Source: Corylus avellana (lineage: Eukaryota > Streptophyta > Magnoliopsida > Fagales > Betulaceae). From it: a stretch of 64,000 bases of DNA. The notes under the pieces are model-generated. The model did no database searches. It saw nothing but the letters and a program-made list of their open reading frames with translations, and was not told where the DNA came from. The stretch is taken from assembly GCF_901000735.1 (NCBI RefSeq), contig NC_081543.1, positions 32,014,771-32,078,770 of the forward strand. The letters run 5' to 3'. The translations under genes were made by a program, and so were the position numbers. Shown here one piece after another: positions 46,482 through 59,459 of this stretch (within the stretch, counting starts at the first letter, position 1; each line of letters opens with the position of its first letter).

Positions 46482-46595
46482 CGAAGAGCATAATGAGTAT
46501 GCAATAGACATATCACTTATTTGTAAGGCTACAGTGAAAGCTTCATCATATTTGTGTTGGCTGACTAATTTTAAGAGTTCATTCGTTGGATCCAC
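46482..46595 (-). pseudogene. VCS: Captured VARICOSE/EDC4 penultimate exon, second repeat, block B
   Basis: A 114-bp, 38-codon exon reading [20 protein letters not shown] and [12 protein letters not shown] with donor TCG before GTTTAC. It splices in frame to VDLQCILS of the terminal exon at 46408. The block A counterpart (19989) has lost its donor GT. Confidence 0.75.
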
Positions 46596-47204
46596 CTAAC
46601 GCACACATGAACAAATTTAAATTACCGCAAAAAAAATCAAAATCATAATTAAACATAAGTAAAGCAATGATTGATTTTCAAGTAAAATGAAAGAAATTAT
46701 GAACCTTCTTTTTTTTTTGTCCTTTCTTTTTGACATTGTTGCTGCTTGATGACTTCTTCTCTAATTGGGATTTGCTGGCCGCTTTCTTTGCAGTAGACAC
46801 CATCTTACCTTGTGATTTTTTGGACACTTTTTCTATAGCAGGTACCCTTCTTAGTGATTGTGGTCTCCCTAAACGTTTAACCTTAACAGGAAAAAAAACA
46901 CATTTTCAGACTTTTAGGCACGATATTTCTCATTTAACATATCAATATTTTTCATCACATCCATGGAATATTCTATACTTTCTAATGTAAGAGATGCTAA
47001 TTCTTCGAATTTCTTGAACATTCTGTCATATGTTTGGCCGCTAGAGCTACTCACAAACGCATCACAACTACTCTTAATCAAAGTATATTTTCGCTTTATA
47101 TCCTTCCTCCATCTGTCAACTAAAAAAAAAAAAAACATCAATAAGAAATGGTTGAAGTGAGTATGTTTCAATAAGAAACATATCACAATGATAAATTTGT
47201 AAAC

Positions 47205-47318
47205 TTGAGAGCATAATGAGTATGCAATAGACACATCACTTATTTGAAAGGCTGCAGTGAAAGCTTCATCATATTTGTGTTGATTGACTAATTTTGAAAG
47301 TTTATTCATTGGATCCAC
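47205..47318 (-). pseudogene. VCS: Captured VARICOSE/EDC4 penultimate exon, first repeat, block B
   Basis: A 114-bp exon reading [20 protein letters not shown] and [13 protein letters not shown] with donor CAA before GTTTAC. In genomic DNA the frame also runs on through the intron into the following FRS tail repeat as one 134-codon ORF. Confidence 0.7.
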
Positions 47319-47727
47319 CTAACGCACACATGAACAAATTTAAATTACCGGAAAAAAAATCAAAATCATAATTAAACACAGGTAAATGAATGATTGATTT
47401 TCAAGTAAAATGAAAGAAATTATGAACCTTCTTTTTTTTGTCCTTTCTTTTTGACATTGTTGCAGCTTGATGACTTCTTTTCTAATTGGTATTTGTTGGC
47501 CACTTTCTTTATAGTAGACACCATCTTACCTTGTGATTTTTTTGACACTTTTCTATAGCAGGTACCCTTCTTAGTGATCGTGGTCTACCTAAACGTTTAA
47601 CCTTAACAGGAGAAAACACATTTCCAGACCTTTAGGCACGATATTTCTCATTTAACATATCAAGATTTTTCATCACATCCGTGGAATATCCCACACTTTC
47701 TAATGTAAGAGATGCTAAATATTCTTC

Positions 47728-48416
47728 ACTTAATTTTTTTTTTCCTCCCTAGGGTTTATTTGTTATCACAGGAAGTCCTTTTGGTTTTGATAAAAGACCA
47801 AATTCATTATTCCGTCCATTGACCGTTAGTTGACCTAACGAAACTCCACGTGAACGAATTAGAAGCTGACATTTGGCATAAGTGGTCACGTCATCAGTGA
47901 TGACGTGGCACCTAATTAAAATTTTTATTTAAAAAAAAATTTTAAAAAAATATTTTTTCATTAAAAAATAAAAAAATAAAAAAAATTGGGGGTGGCTGAA
48001 ACTACCCCCAATGGGTGCTGAGCCACCCCCTTGGAGCCAAGGGGGTGGCCAAAAGTGGTTTTGGGGGTGGTTTTGGCCACCCCCTTGGCTCCGAAACCAC
48101 CCCCCAATTTTTTTTTTTTTTATAATACGAAAAAATATATATATATTTTTTAATTTTTTAATTTTAATTTTTTTAAAAAAAATAAAAAATTTAATTAGGT
48201 ACCATGTCATCACTGATGACGTGGCCACTTATGCCAAATGTCAACTTTTAATTGGTCCACGTGGAGTTCCGTTAGGTCAATTAACGGTCAATAGACGGAA
48301 GAACGAATTTGGTCTTTTATCAAAACCAAAAGGACCTCCTGTGATAAAAAAAATAAACCCTAGGGGAGAAAAAAAAAATTAAGTGAAACCTCAGGAGGTT
48401 ATTTAGTATTTACCCC
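47728..48416. mobile_element. Foldback element, block B
   Basis: Same insertion as 21262-21906, with arms carrying GTCACGTCATCAGTGATGAC. The loop here holds nested hairpins of GGGGGTGGCT/AGCCACCCCC type at 47985-48115 that differ from block A. The left arm is again truncated. Confidence 0.75.
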
Positions 48417-50540
48417 TTCTTCGAATTTCTTGAACATTCTGTCATATGTTTAGCCGCTAGAGCTACTCCCAAACACATCACTACTACTCTTAATCAAAGT
48501 ATATTTTCGCTTTATATCCTTCCTCCATCTGTCAAGAATATATCTTGGTGGCAATATTGTAACCTCCTTTGTCACTAGAACTGAAATAGAATGCTTGCAT
48601 ACGATGCGTCTAAATTCAAACATAGCACAAGTGCACTTCACTTCAAATTCATCTTCATTGAAGAAAACAATAAATGTTTTGTCGATCATGTGCTTTTTAT
48701 GAGGTTGACAAGTTTCAACCACTTGACAAGTAGAAATTGCACCTTCACTTTTAAGAAGAGAGTTGTTACAATGAACATCTATCGTAAACTGTTCGTGAAC
48801 TTCTTTGAACTTTACATTTGTGTATACATCTTGAAATTGCTTCTCTAAAGACAAATTGGTTGCACATGGAATTGTGCGATTAAAACAATCGAAATCAGAA
48901 CGCACCTCATTCTTAATCATTTTTCTCAAAGCATTATCAAACTGATCAACAAATTCCTTTAGTGTGGTTTGTGAATGCATGTAATTATAAAAAAATGCAT
49001 TCATGCTTTCACTCCACTGCGTTGTAGTCATTCCCGCCCAAAATGTATCTTTCATATATGCTGGCATCCAAAAAGTCTGTTCACTATATAATCCATTCAA
49101 CCATGAGTTATTATGAAGTTGATAGCTTTCAATTAAAATTTTACAATTTTCCTCAAATTCATCAATGGTGAAAGAATCATACACACAAGTATTTCAGGCA
49201 CTCTTAATGCCATCGCAATGATCATGTGCACCAAACTTTTCAGGGAATTTTCTCATAATGTACTATAGATAATATCTATGTCGAATTCTTGAAAAAACTT
49301 TCGTAATGACATTTTTCATTGCCCTAGCCTTAAAATTGCACTTGGAGCTCGGTAATTTATACACTTCAATCACGACTCAAATAACCAAACAAATGTGTCT
49401 GTATCCTCGTTTGATAGTAGTCCTGCCCCATAAAGTATTGACTAACCATGAATGATTCACTCCTACAAAATGAGCAAATGACATGTCATACCTATTTGTC
49501 AAATAGGTCGTGTCAAATGTAATGACATCTCCAAATAATTCATACGCAGCCCTAGTTCGTGCATCATTCCAAAACACATTTCGCAACCTACCATCATCAT
49601 CCATGTCAATTACATAAAAGAAGCCATCATTCATGTTTTGCATTCTTCTTAAATAATCATAATGTGCTTGATCACCTCATTTGCCAAGCCGAAGCTCTCT
49701 TGCCTTTGCAATAAAATTTCGACAACCTCTCTCCCCAAAGGGAACATTCTCAAACCCCCCATTTCAACAACCAATGAGTAAAAATTCTTATTTAAACGTA
49801 TTTCAGATCTATCATTAAGATCAAGTCTTCTTTTTGCAACATCATTAATCTCCTTAAAACACCTTAAAAACCTTGTTTTTCTTAGGCTTACCTCATGGTT
49901 ATGCTCAAGCACCACTTTACTCAAATACCATGTCCCATCATCTCATAATTGTGCACAAATCTTGGCCTTACAACCAGTTCTATTAGTTGTTGGTGTTGCT
50001 TTGGAAGCATTACTTTTGTTGTGTGTTCCTGAGTCATCATGAAAGCATGTAAGGATCATGTAATTTGGGTGACCATCTGGTGTTATTCTAACCAATCTTC
50101 TTAACACACCAAAACCAACTTGCTTATCATACTTCTTATAATATGAGATAACTTTTTCATGTGAACTAAATGTCATTGAATTTTGTGGTTCTTCAACTTT
50201 GTCATCACCATCAATCATCTTTGGTAATACAACATTGTCTACGTTATCATCAAACTCTTCCTCTGAATAAAGCACCAACATGTCTTATTTATCAATGTCA
50301 TCATTTGAAATGTCCATTTAAAAGAAGATAAGGTCGTCCCAATCAATCCTACAAATGTTTAATTAGTATAATAACATGTACAAATGTCTCATGAAATGTC
50401 CAAATGAAGTAATCATGCCTAACACCATTTTATACTTTTAATCCTGCATATCTTATGATTACTTCAACATATGCAGTATTAAAAGTATGTGCACAGAAAA
50501 AATCTTATTTTTTGCAATAAATCCATATACATCATCACTA

Positions 50541-50900
50541 AACCCAGTGTCAACATCACATTGCAATAAATCCCCATTTTCACCAACCAGCACAAAGAAT
50601 AGTTACTTCAAGAACCCATATACATAATTACAAATTTGTAAAGATAATCCCATATATGCACGGAAGAAATACAAAAAAAAAAAAAAAAAAAAAAATCACA
50701 TTGTAGTAAATCCTATTTTTCACCAACCAACACAAGAATAATTACTTCAAGAACCCATATACATAATTACAAATTTGTAAAGATAATCTCATATATGAAC
50801 GGAAGAAACACAAAAAAAAAAAGAAAAAAAAAAAGCAATATCACATTGCAGTAAATCTCATTTTTCACCAACCAACACAAGCATATAATTAATGCAATAT
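50541..50900. repeat. Tandem repeat, ~130-bp unit, block B
   Basis: The same repeated ACTTCAAGAACCCATATACA unit with A-runs as at 25586-25920, with different A-run lengths. Confidence 0.7.
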
Positions 50901-51504
50901 CACATTGCAACAATAAATCAAATTAGAATGTTCAAAGAATCATATTGCAGCAAAATATAAAAATAATAAAATAAAATAAAAATCTTACCAAATCAAACAT
51001 CCCCATATCGGAGCTGAAGCCAAACCTCCAGGAGAAAGAATACGCTTCTTTTGATTTTGAGAGAGAGAGAGCGCCTGCCTGAGAGAGCGCAAGAGGGACA
51101 AAAGGCAAATGAAAAAATGGTGAACTGAGCTGACAAAGGAGAGGTGAGGGTGGAGAACTAAGTTGATAGAGAAGAGAGAAACAACTTTTGCTTTTGAAAG
51201 TTTTGCTTTCGTTCATTTTGAAATTAGTGCGGGAAAAAGACAAAAAAAAAAAGATTACGTGGCATCTTGCCACGTTGGACGTTTATGGGCAGCATATGGG
51301 ATTTTTATTAGACTGAATCATTTCTCTATTTTGTTTTACACTACATGGCAATTATTGATTAGAACAATCACATATTCGAAATTGCGTTAAAAAATATAAT
51401 AATTTTTAAAAAATTAAAAATAGTTTTTTTTAAGCTTTTGTTAAAAATGTGTTTTTAACTCTTTTTAGGCCATGTTATAATTTGACTTTTTTCATTATTA
51501 ATCC

Positions 51505-51930
51505 AGGGAGGAGGATTTAATCCAACTTGATCATGTGGAGGAGTATGAGAACGAGAATTTGTTTGAAATTATCCATGGTACTACCACTACTACCGCAAAA
51601 AATGTTGGGGTTAATGATACTGCCTCTAATAAGGGTTTGATCAATTAAGATTTGCATAAACATACTTACAAAAGAAAGTCAAAGAAGATGACTTTTGCTA
51701 TTTGAAAATATTTTTTTGATGTGGATATAAAAGGTGTGAGAAGCATCAATGCAAATGGTGTAAAAAGACATTTATCATATTGAAATCAAGTTACATAGGC
51801 ACCAAGAATAAGCATAAGATTTTGTTGGTTAATGGTAAGGAATCCAATGGTGTATGTGTTAAGCACTCTTTATCTAAACCTCCAGGAATCACACCCAGTA
51901 TGATGCGACGGCTATAGCACATAATCTCCC
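51505..51930 (+). pseudogene. hAT BED-finger fragment, block B
   Basis: Counterpart of 26541-26960. One C is lost in the CCCCAG run near 51896, which adds another frameshift. Confidence 0.6.
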
Positions 51931-51959
51931 ACAATCATCTCAACGGATATTGCTCATAA

Positions 51960-53079
51960 TAGATGAGTTCCCATATATACAAGATTTAGATACACAAGAT
52001 CTAGACCCCAACAACTACTGCCCATAATAGAAGAACTATCATTTACAACATACCCCAACAGCTACTTCCATATGATACACAGTTTTCTTGATTTACATTC
52101 TCACAGTGTGTATTCCTCTTCTACACATATAGCTGCAACTTTCCTTATTTATATTTTCCTTTTACACATGTTGTAAAGAATCATGGACTTGATTATAGAT
52201 ATACAAGGCTCTACACTGTTTTGGTTAAGTTAGCCAAAATAGCTTATCTTCTATTTTACATGGTATCAGAGCTTCTCTAAGCCAACGCTTATCATGGCCG
52301 AGTCAAGCAATCCTCCAACCCAAAGATCTTTTTCAACTGATTCCTTATTGATCACCACAAATTTTTCCAATATTGCCTAAACAATGTTAGTCAAGTTGGA
52401 TGGCCCAAACTATTTGGCTTGGTTTTCGCAATTCATGCCCATATTGCGAACTCGTGACTTGGTTGGGATAGTGGATGGTTCTGAAAACTGTCCTGTCAAG
52501 TTTCTTACCAATTTTGCTAATGAGAAGTCCTTGAATCTTGAATATGCCATATGACAGAAAAAGGATCAACAATTGCTTAATTAGATCCTTTGTTCTTTAA
52601 CCCCATCATTAGTTTTGTCCATGTATGGATTAAACACAACCCGTGTAGCATGGATAGCACTTGCAACCCGTTATTCGTCTCAATCTCCATCCAATATATC
52701 CACTTGAAACGCCAGCTACAAAGTCTCCAACAAGGAGGCTAGTCTCATACTGAATACCTCCAACAAGCGAAGCAATTGGTAGACCAGTTGTTGATTGCAG
52801 GTAAGCCCGTAGATGATGATGACTTGATCTCATTCATTATCAGTGGGTTGAACCCAGCTTACAATTCGTTTGTCACTGCATTTTCATTTGCAATCCGGAC
52901 TATTGCGATGTCATTTTCTCATTTTCAAATTGAACTACTCAGCCATGAGATACTCCTTCAAAGCCAAAATCATCATGCTATTGCTCCTGAAACTGGGTCC
53001 TTTGCATTATATTCCAACCACCCCAAGTTTTCTAACTCACAAAGTGCTACATTTCAGTGGCGCAACCCAAGGTACCCAT
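51960..53079 (+). pseudogene. Copia LTR end, primer-binding site and gag fragment, block B
   Basis: Primer-binding site TGGTATCAGAGC at 52261-52272 and gag ATG at 52294. A stop (TAA, 52378) absent from block A interrupts the gag early. The later part (52776-53079) reads DDDDLISFIISGLNPAYNSF. It is fused to LINE sequence as in block A. Confidence 0.7.
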
Positions 53080-55376
53080 CGAATATATGTTTGATGGTTT
53101 ACCTAGTTTTGTTTTAGTTAATAAGCCGAAATCCCTCAAGTTCGATCTGAAAAAGTGGAACGAGGAGGTGTTTGGTGACAATGGGAAAAAAAAAAAAAAA
53201 AAAAAAAAGAGTTGTTGGAAGGTATTCAGGAGTTGGATGTTATGGCAGAGATGACGAGTTTAGTTCAAAATGATAAGATTAAAAATGCTGATTTGTCAAA
53301 AGAATTGGAGAATACCTTGTTGTGCGAGGAAATTCATTGGTGTCAAAAGTCAAGAGCATTGTGGCCGAAGGAGGGGGATAGAAACACTCGTTTTTTTCAT
53401 AAGGTGGCAAATTCCTATCGTAGGTATAATCGTGTGGAAGCGCTTCGTATCAATGAGGCTTTGTCCTGTAATCCTACGGAGGTAAAAGAGAATATTGTGC
53501 AGTTCTATCAAAGATTATATTCTGAGCGAAGCTCGTGGAGACCTAGAATGGATAATCAATCTTTTTCGTTCATTGATGAGGAGGAAAAAAATTAGTTAGA
53601 AAGAGACTTTGAGGAAAATAAGGCATGGGAGGTGGTAAAAGGTATGGAGGGTGACAAGGCTCCGGGTCTAGATGGCTTCACCATGGGAGAAAGGATCTTT
53701 TTAGATTTGGTGGTTTCTCACTCTTTATTTGCTGATGATACCTTGATTTTCTATGAAGCTATCCTGAGCAAATCCATTATATGCGCCTTATTCTCTTATG
53801 CTTTAAGGCTGTTTTGGGATTGAGAGTAAATCTTGGTAAATCGAAAATTGTTGCTATAGGAGAGGTGGATGACATTGGGGCTCTAACTAATATTCTTGGG
53901 TGTAATGTTGTGGCTTTGCCTATGAAGTATTTGGGTCTGCCTCTAGGGAGGTCGTACAAGGCTACAACTACATGGAACGATGTGACTTAACAGATGGAAC
54001 GTCGGATGGATGGTTGGAAGAAATTGTATCTTTCAAAAGGAGGACGGTTAACTCTTATTAAAAGTACGCTGTCCAATCTTTTGACTTATTTATTATCTTT
54101 GTTTCCTGTTCCTATGAGGGTGGCCAAAAGGATTGAGAAAGTCCAAAGAGATTTCATGTGGGGAGGAATGGGAGATGAGCCAAAATTGCATCTTATTAAT
54201 TGGAACCAAATTTGCCGTCCCTTTCGGGCCAGCGGTCTTGGCATTCGGAATCTGGATAAGTTTAACCAAGCTTTCTTGGGAAAATGGCTATGGTGATATG
54301 TGACAGAGAGTGACACTCTTTGGTACAAGATAAGTAAAGCCAAGTATGAAGATCAGGATGGTGGGTGGTATACGAAGGAGGTGTCGGGTCCTTATGGTGT
54401 GGGTTTATGGAAGCATATTAGAAGAGGTTGGGATAATTTTGCCAAAGGTGTGCAGCTTGAGGTGGGGTTGGGGTTGAAAGTTCGTTTTTGGCATGATATT
54501 TGGTGTTGCGATCAATCGTTGAAGCATGCCTTCCAAGTATTGCGAGATACAAAGAAGCCTGGGTAAAGGATAACTTTATTTGGAGGAATGAGATTGTTGA
54601 GTGGAATGTCATCGTTGTGCATTTCGTCTAGGATTGGGAGTTGGATGTGGTCTTATTTTTCTTTGATCGGTTATACTCTTGTAAGGTTTCTCATGGTAAT
54701 GTGTACCGCATTCGCTGGTCCCCTTCCAAAAATGGTAAGTTCGAGGTGAAGTCATTCTATAAGGCTTTGTCCAATCTAGATCATGTGGTGTTTCCTTGGA
54801 AGAATATTTGGCGTACTTAGGTGCCTATGCGAGTGGCATTCTTTAGGTGGACTGGGGCTCTAGGCAAAATTCTGACTCATGATAATTTGCGAAAGAGGAA
54901 TATTGTGGTGGTGGAATGGTGTTGTATGTGTAAGAAGAACGGAGAGTCAGTCGATCATTTACTTCTTCACTGCGAGGTTGCTAGTGCACGATGGCATTCT
55001 ATCTTTAGTTGGTTCGGGCTGCATTAGGTTATGCCTTGTAGGGTGGAGGATTTGTATGCTTGTTGGTGGACGGGAGGGCGATCTCGGAGTGTGGTTATGT
55101 AGAAGATGATTCATTTATGTCTTATGTGGTGTTGATGGAGCGAAAGAAATGTAAGATGCTTTGAAGATTCCACAAGGACTTTAGAGAAGCTTATCCATTT
55201 TTTCTCCTTTACACTATTTACTTGGACCGTTGTTTGGTTAGCTCTGTTAGTGATTAGTTTTTCTGATTTTCTCTTCTTCTTCTTTTTTTACTTCTATCTA
55301 GGCACTCTTTTTTTATACTCCCCGTGTAAAAGGGTTGCGGCCCTTAGCAGTTTGTTATATACAACATTACTTATAA

Positions 55377-55414
<38 letters not shown>
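53080..55414 (+). pseudogene. LINE ORF2 remnant with internal RT deletion, block B
   Basis: Same structure and same internal deletion (DGFT joined to FADD region) as 28105-30418. It has extra stops, for example TAG after DEEEKN (53595), a TGA after GKWLW (54296), and more A in the homopolymers. The 3' A-rich tail ends at 55414. Confidence 0.85.
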
Positions 55415-55856
55415 CTTTCTCCAAAGGAAATATTATGTACAGCCGAAAATTGAGCTTTGCATTTCTTTAGTAGACCCAGTCACACAAGAATATGATCACA
55501 ACAATGACATAATAGCATAGCCTTGTAAGTGAAGCTGAAGTAATTATAGTCTAAATCTGCTTATGTTGCGTACTTTTCACAATTTTCTACTAGTCTGGTG
55601 TATCTTGTTCTTCCTGCGAGTGAATAAACTACAAATCATATACCTTGTTGTTTGACTTGACATAACTAGTTTGTAGAAATCCTGTATAGAATATAAGATA
55701 TCTATAAAATTAACAAAATACCTCAGTTCACAATTTATGAGTCAAACAACAAGAAGATAATAAATGTTGTATAAATACTCAGTCCTTGGAGAAACGACTT
55801 TGAACAATTGGGTCAAGATGGCAAGATCAACCAAACATTTAGATGGCATACAATTT

Positions 55857-56822
55857 TGTAACACCCCACCCCAATAATACACAATATTTTTCGCTTTTGG
55901 CACATCCAAACCAGACTTCTCAGAAGGTCACCTATCTTGGTGCTACTCTCACAGAAATACGATTAACTGTGGAATTCTGATAGGTTCATGACCATCACGA
56001 CTTTAAAACGCGTTGTTTTCATTAAGGGTGTAAGTATACATATTAGCACATTTCCATCTCCATACCCAGGCGATGTGGGACATCACAATCACCCCCTCTT
56101 AGGACCCAGCGTCCCCACTAGCGACCCTCATAGGATTAGCCTATACTTGGCGTTCCAACGAGTGCCCGCTAGCGACCTTCATGGGCTTGTACACGTTCCC
56201 CCCATCTCAGGCTGGACAATGACTCTGATACCATTTGTATTATCACACCCCAATGACACACAATATTGTCCGCTTTTGGCTCCCCCAAACCAAACTTTTC
56301 AGGATGTCACCCATCCTAGTACTACTCTCGCAGAAGCACGCTTAACAACGAAATTCTGATGGGTTCATGACCATCACAGCTTTAAAAACACGTTGTCATT
56401 TGGGATGTAAGTATACATATAAGCGCATTTTCATTTTCATACCCAGGCGATGTGGGATGTCACAATCACCCTCTCTTAAGATCCAGCATCCTCGCTGGCG
56501 ACCCTCATGGGATTAGCCCATTCTTGGCGTCCCAACGAATGCCCGCTAACGACCTTCATGGGCTTGTGCGCGCTTCCCTCATCTCAGGTTGGGCAATAGC
56601 TCTGATGCCATTTGTAACAACCTAGGAAAAAGCGTTAGCCACATCTGAGCTATCACTTCAAAATGATTAGTCAATTTGGAGCTTCCCTAGAATTAATTAT
56701 AAAGTCCAGTTTCACCTAGTAACTAGGCAATGTGAAACTTAGCACCTATGACTATCTTTTATAAACCACCCACTCTATGTAAGCTTCTTCTCATCTTCTC
56801 AATATGGGACCGGGGTATTACA
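55857..56822 (-). mobile_element. Cassandra/TRIM composite, block B
   Basis: Counterpart of 30839-31804: two Cassandra LTRs with 5S-like segments and a third LTR position taken by the other TRIM family (about 56613-56822). Small substitutions only. Confidence 0.8.
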
Positions 56823-57439
56823 ATTACATTATTCAAACGTTCTAGTTCCTGCAATTTACCCTATTTCTGAAACAAACTTGAGTGACAATTGCTTTTTCTT
56901 CGTGCCCCAAGAGAGGATTATAAATCTCCACTGCTATTGTCAAGCTTGGACATACTTAACACTGACCCAGCCAGTCTATTGTGTGATGTGCTGCTGAAAG
57001 GCCATGTTCAGATAAACTAGTCCCAAGCCCATTGCTGCCTCTAAACTTTTGGGGGCTATTGAGAATCAACAGTCCTAGCATCCTCAACTTGTTCAACCAT
57101 TTTACCCCTTAGTAATGTTGAATAACGATGTAGCATGGTTAAGGAGAAGTCAAACAACATTTTTGGAGCTTAGATAGTGATAAACACAATTTAGAAATTG
57201 GAATGTAGTGACACTTGGTTAAAAGAACTTTCTCTATACCCTAAACTATGTCATTGAGTTTTGCACATTTTTACATATGAAAAAAAAAAAAAAAAACACA
57301 CACACACATCATTGAGTTTTTCGGGGATGAAAAAAATCACAGTGGGGTTGTTCCTTGTAAAGATTATTTGATTAGAACTTGAATTGTGGTGGCATTCCCA
57401 TTCAAGTTGATGCCTTTTTGTTTTACCTTCATATTTCCA

Positions 57440-57810
57440 AGCTTCTTTTGGACAACATGGTCAACAATGCTAGTCTCCATCTCTCTTCTTTTATGAGATT
57501 ATCTTTTGTCTATAATAGAAATGGTACTAAGAAATAGTATTTCTATCATTATTGTACTTTTTTCTAATATATAAAATATTGAAAGGACCACAATACATTC
57601 TAAGCATCTCTTTTGTACAAACTATAATAATAACATGGTATCGGAGCAAGATACCATCATCATTTTACACGCCTTTTCCTGGGTTTCTCTGAGACGACTT
57701 TTGATTTTGCAGGCGGTTTTTCGGCGAGTCCACACTTCGACCCCAACACTGTTAGCTCCATCGTCTCCTCGCATAGATCGGATCAGATCACTCAACCAGT
57801 CTTCTGATTC
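57440..57810 (+). mobile_element. Copia-like LTR end and primer-binding site, block B
   Basis: Primer-binding-like TGGTATCGGAGC at 57636-57647, then a leader running into the BES1/BZR1-like fragment. Same as block A. Confidence 0.5.
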
Positions 57811-58015
57811 GTTCTCTGAATCTTGCTATATATCTTAGTGCTGAAATTCATTAGTCAATATGGTTTTTATCTAATTCCCACTCAATCTAAACTTAGAGTT
57901 AACATCCTTGATCTGTTGCGAAAGTAGTTGCAGTGAATACAAGAGGAGGAAGATGACGTCGGGGAGTAGGCTGCCGACTTGGAAGGAGAGGGAGAACAAC
58001 AAGAAGAGAGAGTAG
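57811..58015 (+). pseudogene. BES1/BZR1-homolog leader and 20-codon uORF, block B
   Basis: ATG at 57953 encodes MTSGSRLPTWKERENNKKRE then TAG (58013-58015). It keeps one more codon than block A. It precedes the mitochondrial-protein ATG at 58105 by 89 bp. Confidence 0.75.
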
Positions 58016-58104
58016 GCTTCCTCTTTAACCACCTCACCAATGCTCTAAAAGACTAAAACCTCCAAACCCCTCAATTGCCAAACACACCCACATGCCCTTT
58101 ACAC

Positions 58105-58988
58105 ATGTCTCACTTCAAAACCTTCATTTCCCACCACTTTCACACCCTCCTTAAACCTTAAAACCCTCTCCACTGTTCTCACATAACCAATTCCTACTTT
58201 TCATGCAAATCTCTTCCACTTTTGTCTCTCTTTTACAGCACCCAAACATCTTCAATCCAAATGGAGGACCCAATCGAGCCTGAAAACGGGAATGGGAAGC
58301 AAGCAAACAAGAAGCCATTGGATGTTATGTTCAAAGAAGCTGTGAGTGTGAGTTTATGCGAAAATGCTGAAAGCAGTGAAAGCAAAGGAGAAAACAGTGC
58401 ATTGAAGAGCAGGTTGCGGGAATTGGAGAGAGAGGTGAGACGGCTGAAAGCGAATTCAAGAGTGGGAAATAAGGGATTGAAGAAAAGTAAGGATAAGGGT
58501 TTATATGCAGTCTTTATGAATCAAGAGGGTTGCAAGGAAGGGTACGAGGAGAGGGGGGAAGAGCCGGAAGAGAGTGTGGAAGATAAGCGATTGAAGAAAA
58601 GTAAGGGTAAGGGTTTATATGCAGCGTTTACTAACCCAAAGGGTTCCGAGGAAGGGTGCGAGGAGAGGGGGGAAGAGCTGGAAGAGAGCGTGGAAAATAA
58701 GGGATTGATGAAAAGTAAGGGTAAGAGTTTACATGCAACGTTTACAAATCAAGAGGCTTGCAAGGAATGGTGCGAGGAGAGGAGGAGGGAAGAGCCAAAG
58801 GTTTTTAAAGAGTTCTTGCCGGATATGGAAGTGTTTGCGAGTCATTTGTACATGGAAGGGTACTTTAACGATGCGAATTTCTTGAGGGCAAATAAGTTGG
58901 AATTTGATTATTTTGAGAGTCATTATGGTCGGGGTTATATGAGGTTTGCGGCCGAGAAGTTTGGCAAGGACTATCAAGAAACTGCAAA
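58105..58988 (+). pseudogene. Probable mitochondrial protein gene, copy 2, exon 1 with one nonsense codon
   Basis: ATG 58105 starts the presequence, and TAA at codon 19 (58159-58161) is the same nonsense change as in copy 1. After it the frame is open to the GT donor at 58989. A later in-frame ATG (58261, MEDPIEPENG), created by a change from ATC, could start a protein without presequence. Features: a Leu-zipper-like stretch (LKSRLRELEREVRRLKANSR), 38-residue repeats at 58474-58587 and 58588-58701 and a partial third, then the conserved tail FLPDMEVFASHLYMEGYFND and GRGYMRFAAEKFGKDYQ. A possible last exon begins after CTCTACAG at 59523. Confidence 0.6.
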
Positions 58989-59228
58989 GTAAGAAAGTTT
59001 TCCTTTATATATTCTATGGATCCATAATTTTTGAGATTTAAAGTTAAAAATGATGAAGAATACTTGGATCAAACAGTAATAATCTGAAGTTTGACAAATA
59101 ATAAACATATGGTTCATCATATAAATTTGATTAATTATGTCTTATAATGGATCATGAAAAACTAAATTATTTAATCCTTCTCTAAATAGATACTCCAACT
59201 AATCCAATGTAAATAAATATGAATTTGT

Positions 59229-59459
59229 TTTGTTTTTTTTTTTTAAATTGAATTCGGGAAAGGGTTGGGGGATCCTTATCACTCTTGATCCGAAATGAAG
59301 AGAATAGAGAATTCTAACCAACAAAAAACCAAAATAGGGTTTAGCTCTTCAACAATAGACCAAAAATGAAAACTACAGGGCAAAGATACAAACAAACAGT
59401 AGGAAATGGGATAAACAAGTGTCCCGATCCTCTCAATAGGGCCGGGACTGGGACATAAA
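59229..59459 (-). mobile_element. Retroposed insert with 11-bp target duplication, block B
   Basis: TATGAATTTGT flanks it (59218-59228 and 59460-59470). Same insertion as 34180-34413. Confidence 0.7.

Larger units (their letters stand above)
46690..50281 (-). pseudogene. FAR1/FRS-like MULE transposase, block B
   Basis: Order on minus: FAR1 DNA-binding region (50281-49943), MULE domain start (49924-49649, KVVLEHNHEVS, then a frameshift after VVEMGG), FDTTYLTNRYDMSFAHFVGV (49643-49377), a long open part 49184-48450 (WAGMTTTQWSESMNAFFYNY, SWIM finger CTCAMFEFRRIVCKH), and two copies of the basic tail (47700-47440 and 46900-46700). The frameshift is a C-run of 6 (49753) against 7 in block A. It shares with block A the TGA before DDGTWYLSK. 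Dead as a transposase. Confidence 0.8.
43531..51306 (-). mobile_element. FAR1-type MULE, block B
   Basis: The ends AAAAATCCCATATGCTGCC and (reverse complement) AAAAATCCCATATGCTGCCC match better than in block A. The element holds the broken FAR1/MULE transposase, the captured VARICOSE exons, the foldback element and a block-specific hAT-like insert at 43685. It has no N gaps and is the better reference copy. Confidence 0.8.
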
